This document shows positions 30,391 to 34,618 of a DNA stretch of 34,618 bases, piece after piece; positions within the stretch are counted from its first letter, which is position 1, and each line of letters opens with the position of its first letter. Origin of the DNA: Oehlia diaphana. Its lineage: Eukaryota > Glomeromycota > Glomeromycetes > Glomerales > Glomeraceae. The stretch is from positions 24,253 to 58,870 of the forward strand of contig QZLH01000332.1 of NCBI GenBank assembly GCA_003833135.1, read 5' to 3'. The notes below the pieces were generated by a model. That model was given only the letters and a program-made list of their open reading frames with translations, was not told where the DNA came from and made no database searches. The position numbers were made by a program, and so were the translations under genes.

Positions 30391-32833
30391 ATGTCGGATA
30401 ACGAAGGCGACGATAACGTTCTTGTTCGTGTTATGAATAATATAGTGATAGATGATGATGGTGATGATAATGATGACACGTCAGATGATAGTGATGAAAA
30501 CGGTTTTATTCGTATAATCCCTAGAACTAAAATACCAGATGATGAAAAAAAAGAAAATGAAAATAGTGATGATGTTGTTATTGATGATGATGACAAGAAT
30601 ATTCGCGTGGTTGCTGCTATAGGTTAGTGTATTCCATTATTACAAATATATTCTTAAAAACTTGAAGCCAAAACTAATTCTTTTTATTTTAGATTTCGGA
30701 ACTACGTATTCGGTAAGGATATCCGATCAGTAGCTCTTTTTTTGTTCCAGAATTATATCAATAATTTTTAAAATTAATATCATACAGGGATTCGCTTACG
30801 CATATAAAGCAAATCCATCAAAAATATTCGTAAATGATAAATGGCAAGGGTGTTCTGGTCGTGATTATAAAACTCCAACAGTGTTAAAATATGATGAATC
30901 ATTTAATGTTATATCCTGGGGATATTCCGCAAGTTCATCAAAAAATAAAAAGAGTGATTTTAAATTCGCAGAAAGGTTTAAATTAAAATTACGTCGGAAT
31001 AAAAAAACGGATAAAATTTATTTACCAGAAGGTTTAAATTATAAAAAAGCTATAATTGATTATCTTACAAAAATACGTGAAGTTATGCAAAATCTATTAG
31101 AAAAAACTCGTAAGGTTGACTTTTTCAAACAAGTTTTGATTATTATGACGGTAATACTACATTTATTTGAAGTACGATTTCAATTTCAAAGTACCACAAG
31201 CTTCTGTATGAATTAATTATTACGATATTGTAGGTACCAACTGAATTCGATAATCGTAGTGTAACTATCATGCGCGAATGTGCGTTTAAAGCTGGGCTAA
31301 TTAAGCAAATGACTAGTCCACGTTTGAAATTTACGACTGAGCGTAAGTACCAATCATCAGTTGATAATTACTTATCACTTATTTACACGTAAAATTTATT
31401 TAGCCGAGGCTGGTGCAATTAATTGTATGAGTTTCCTAGAAGAAATGAATGTCGGCGTTGAAAGTAAGTAAATAATAAAAGTCTTATTGTTTGATATATA
31501 AGATTATTCACTTTTTATTTATGATTTTAGATACATTTATGCTTGTTGATTGTGGCGGTGGTACAGTTGACTTGACAACTCGAAGACTCTTAAAGGATAA
31601 TAAGCTTGGTGAAACGATCAAAAGTAGAGGCGATGATTGTGGTGGAAGTTTTGTTGATGATAATTTTATTGAATTTCTTGCTAGTAAAGTTGGTCAGTCA
31701 GCAATTGATCTTATTAGGAAAAATAATTATGGTCGATTACAATATGTGGTACAGGAATTTTGTAGACGTGTCAAACATCCGTTCACTGGGCAAGAAAGTG
31801 ATTTTAACCCATTTGAATTTGAATTAGACTTAACAGGTAACCTACAAAATCGGGTTTTAAGTCTCTAATTAACATTATTAATATTCATCATCACTAACAG
31901 ATTTTTTTTTCAATATTTCAAAAAAGAATATTTTCCGGATATTAAGCAATATGTTAAAGAATCTGAACGCGTTGAAATGGAAAAAGTAGACTGGAATATT
32001 AGATTGAAATTTGAAGAAGTTAAAAAAATGTTCGATCCGGTGATAGAAAAAATTATAGAATTGATTAGTAAACATCTTGATGAAAATAATAATGATGTTT
32101 CAGCGATGTTGATAGTCGGTGGATTCAGCGAATCTAAATATTTGCAAGAAGTGATTAGTCAAAAATTCCAAGAAAGATTGCAAAATAAAATATATTTTCC
32201 TGAACATCCTGCAACGGCAATTGTTGAAGGAGGTAATCTATATTAGATATACGTAATTACGATTCATACATAGTTCCTTTATTTATTTCATGATTTTATT
32301 AATTTTAGCTGTAAAATATGGATTGAACCGTGAAGTCATTGCCACTCGTGTATTAAAGTGGACATATGGTAAATAAAGACTATGAAATGTGTTTGAAGTT
32401 TCGTAATTATAATATTTAATTGACATTCTCTTTGTCGATACTAGGAACTGATGTCGCTCGTAAATGGAAACCAGACGATCCGGAAGAACGAAAGCTTCCC
32501 GGTAGTAATCAGGTTATTGAATTCTCACAATTAATAGAATGCGGGAAAGAAATTCCGATTAATAAAGTAGTTTCAAGAATATTTACACCAGGCTGTATAT
32601 TTCAAAGAAGAATGGGGTTTGACATTTATATTACCGAAGAACATGATGCAGATTTTTGTGATTCTCCCGGTGTGAGACTACTTGGTAAATGGTCTATTAA
32701 ATTACCTATAACACTAGGTCCAAGACCTGTTTTATTTTTATTAGTTTTTGGAGAGATTGAGATCAGTGCTATTGCTATAAATTTAGAAACAGGTCGCAAA
32801 CATAAAACTAGATTTGAACTGCTAGAAGCCTAG
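30391..32833 (+). CDS. Hsp70-like (HSPA12-type) protein D, canonical ATPase motifs
   Basis: Nine exons: 30391-30622, 30693-30712, 30788-31150, 31234-31342, 31404-31463, 31531-31836, 31927-32232, 32309-32368, 32445-32833. They total 1845 nt, or 614 residues, all with GT-AG junctions. The start is the ATG at 30391 (MSDNEGDDN). Residues 1-70 are an Asp/Glu-rich extension absent from the other three copies. Then come the actin-like ATPase motifs: phosphate-1 DFGTTYS at 78-84, phosphate-2 DCGGGTVD at 268-275, and adenosine motif VGGFSESKY near 427-435. The C-terminal region (RKWKPDDPEERKLPG, CDSPGVRLLGKW) is the fungal HSPA12-like type with no EEVD tail, so a cytosolic ATPase or chaperone-like role is expected. 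The acceptor at 31925-31926 was chosen over an earlier AG because it keeps the family frame (EYFPDIKQY). It is divergent from the 389-residue coiled-coil gene. Confidence 0.93.
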
Positions 32834-33162
32834 AACTTTAAGATTAATGCTATAGCTATTAAACAGATACTGATCGTAAAACGTTTAAATTAAATTTGAC
32901 GAAAATTTATTATATATTATTTTTTATGTAAAAATGTAAGATATTATTAATATTGTATATCATTAAAATAAAAATTCAAATTCTTTACCAACAATTGTGT
33001 CAATTAAAACCGTCCTGTAATGATTTAATTTAATGGTTTACTGCAAATAGCAAAATTATAGATAGATATTATAATGGCTTTTGACTTTATTACTAGCATG
33101 AATCAAAGGAATATTTAAGAATGGTTATTATAATTGTTCTCATTGCGAAATTGAAACAAGAC

Positions 33163-33187
33163 ATATATATATATATATATATATATA
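33163..33187. repeat. AT dinucleotide microsatellite
   Basis: About twelve AT units in a row. Confidence 0.9.
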
Positions 33188-33411
33188 CTTCCACGTGCTC
33201 CATACAATGACATAAACCAAGAACCAAATGAACATGCTGCAACATATTCTACACCAATTCCTAGTAAATTATAGTTGATAAAATTAATGGTGCAACTATT
33301 ACACTACTAATCCTATTACCTATGCTCCGGAAGTTCCAGTTACCCAAGGATTCTTTCAAATATTCTTTCAAATATCTCTGACAGAAGGCAGATGCTCGTT
33401 AGGAGTAGACT
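33188..33411 (+). pseudogene. possible coding remnant, family unknown
   Basis: Two adjacent stretches in different frames read like protein rather than AT-rich noise: 33188-33274 (LPRAPYNDINQEPNEHAATY, then stop) and 33288-33411 (CNYYTTNPITYAPEVPVTQG, ending in a stop). They are offset by one base, as if an older Pro/Thr-rich coding sequence has a frameshift. A 12-bp duplication (attctttcaaat) lies in the second. No start codon or family was found. Confidence 0.25.
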
Positions 33412-33481
33412 GACAACTGTACAAAATATATTCACAGCACATAGTCTCATTACTATCTACAGCTGACCCATATTTTTTTAT

Positions 33482-34047
33482 CCTGCAAAGGATATATCAT
33501 TTTATTTTTATTTTTATGTTACAGAAAAACCAAATTGAAGTAAAAATTACAAGGACAACATATATAAATATAAACGAGTCGAAAGTAATTCTATCACTAA
33601 CAATCAAGCCGCCCAAAGGCGACGCTTCCTGACCTTTAAGAAATAATGAGGACGGGTTAGATCCTAGATCTTCCCCAGAACCCATCGACCAATCAAGAAA
33701 AAATAAAAAGTATGAGAGCTAACATAAAAAAACTATCTATTATTAAAAAAATTACTATTTAAAAAAGAATTTAATCTATATTATTGAACCAAATTTTATC
33801 ACGATGCGTGGTCCAATGTCCTGAGTGTAAAAAGTTACTCGACATCCACCTAATGTGGGCCTCATTATTGTAAAAACCACCTTCCCGAGTATAGGGAGAA
33901 AGAGCTACGCGTCGATGTGTATAGGTTCGACGTGGTGGCGGATCAGTAAGAGTGTCTTGAGGGGGTAAATTTCTATTATTAGAATAATTTTTCTGATAAA
34001 ATCTTTTTTTGTGATATTTAAAGTTCGTTCCCCTGCAAAGGATATAT
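33482..34047. repeat. repeat-like block bounded by 16-bp direct repeats
   Basis: The 16-mer cctgcaaaggatatat occurs at 33482-33497 and again at 34032-34047. Between the copies lie two GC-richer islets (about 33606-33690 and 33885-33955) in AT-rich DNA. The direct repeats could be a target-site duplication around a roughly 534-bp insertion, or a shared terminus of two neighbouring elements. A minus-strand frame (stop at 33771, open back to about 34055; PPPRRTYTHRRVALSPYTRE, NFLHSGHWTTHRDKIWF) crosses the second islet. It could be an exon or part of the repeat and has no recognised family. Confidence 0.4.
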
Positions 34048-34542
34048 ATCATCAATGTAAAATTTGTACATCATGTCACGTGATAAGATGATAAAAAGGG
34101 AGTATTGGCTATTTTTGGTTAAATTACTTAGATAATTATCAATAATATAAAATTTGTTTAATTATATTGCTTATTATTCAAGATTTTTTTTTTTGTCATA
34201 TTATAATGATAAGAAATGTCATTAAAAACGAATTAAACTGTAAAAAAGCAGGTGATAATAAATGACGGAATTGTAAAAACAACATCCTTGAGATAATAGA
34301 GAGAGAGTTTGAATTATATAGTAAAATTCTTCATTTTGATCTATTTTTAAAAAACGTGAAAATAAAACCGATATCTAATAATATTTGGTACCATACGATT
34401 TATTAACTTTTGGTTACTTCATTTTTTATTATACCTATATATATAATTTTCGGTTGAATAAAAATCTTTTTTTTGTTGCACATGAAATTTGTATGAATAC
34501 ATTTATTTTTCCAAACCTGCCAATCGTGCGAATAGGAAAAAA

Positions 34543-34618
34543 ACAAATCTTAGAACACGGGCTTAATCTCAGCAGATCGTAGCACTAAGGCTACTCTACT
34601 GCTTACAATACCCAGTCC
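34543..34618 (-). rRNA. 28S (LSU) rRNA gene, 3' end, partial
   Basis: Read on the minus strand from the window edge, GGTATTGTAAGCAGTAGAGT, AGCC, then CTACGATCTGCTGAGATTAA and GCC is the highly conserved 3' end of eukaryotic LSU rRNA. The end is placed at about 34543 (AGATTTGT) by analogy with yeast 25S, which ends in GATTTGT. The rest of the gene lies to the right of the window. Unlike the internal fragments near 27.4 and 28.3 kb, this piece matches the conserved core closely, so it is probably a working copy. The left flank is ordinary AT-rich DNA with no second rDNA unit or recognisable spacer in the window. Confidence 0.88.

Noticed and set aside
30384..30596. A Ser-rich minus-strand frame opposite exon 1 of gene D
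   Set aside because: It is the antisense reading of Asp/Glu codon runs (GAT/GAC read as ATC/GTC and neighbours) and has no independent support.
33925..33940. ggttcgacg as a tRNA B box
   Set aside because: No A box or foldable arms at the right distance.
34385..34582. A 65-residue plus-strand frame at the right edge
   Set aside because: It overlaps the 28S rRNA 3' end on the opposite strand, and its first part is AT-rich flank.

Overview
The window is AT-rich eukaryotic DNA. The genes have short (60-190 nt) GT-AG introns, long poly-A/T tracts and asparagine-rich coiled-coil proteins. A family of HSPA12-like Hsp70 paralogues of the kind heavily expanded in arbuscular mycorrhizal fungi is present. 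The right edge holds the 3' end of a 28S (LSU) rRNA gene next to protein-coding DNA rather than in a visible tandem array. Together these point to a Glomeromycotina fungus, most likely Rhizophagus (inference, no database search was run).

Layout, left to right: non-coding AT-rich DNA (1-1456); Hsp70-like gene A (minus, 1457-3744) with eroded ATPase motifs; a small hydrophobic duplicated orphan (minus, 4583-5191); Hsp70-like gene B (minus, 6369-10987), whose last splice joins in phase to a large coiled-coil exon, giving a predicted 1226-residue Hsp70/coiled-coil fusion; two stand-alone coiled-coil genes (plus, 12049-14184 and 15092-16504); two broken coiled-coil copies (minus, 16968-18614 and 19013-20519); Hsp70-like gene C (minus, 21178-23636), a second in-phase Hsp70/coiled-coil fusion of 617 residues; an orphan three-helix membrane protein (minus, 24299-25822); a 2.8 kb gene-poor stretch with decayed, rearranged 28S-like and 18S-like fragments and a tRNA-like (SINE-like) sequence; a stand-alone coiled-coil gene (minus, 28653-29822) head to head with Hsp70-like gene D (plus, 30391-32833), the most canonical copy; then repeat-like DNA and the 3' end of a 28S rRNA gene read leftwards (34543-34618).

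The main theme is two gene families living together: Hsp70-like ATPases and coiled-coil proteins with a shared, unrecognised C-terminal domain. They sit side by side several times and are fused at the same exon boundary in two different loci. This physical and fusion linkage suggests that the two proteins act together, for example an ATP-dependent chaperone-like or sensor module tethered to a coiled-coil scaffold. That function is inference. What the sequence shows directly is in-phase exon structure (every spliced total is a multiple of three), intact frames, and graded loss of the Hsp70 nucleotide-binding motifs from D (canonical) through C and B (fused, altered adenosine motif) to A (altered phosphate motifs).
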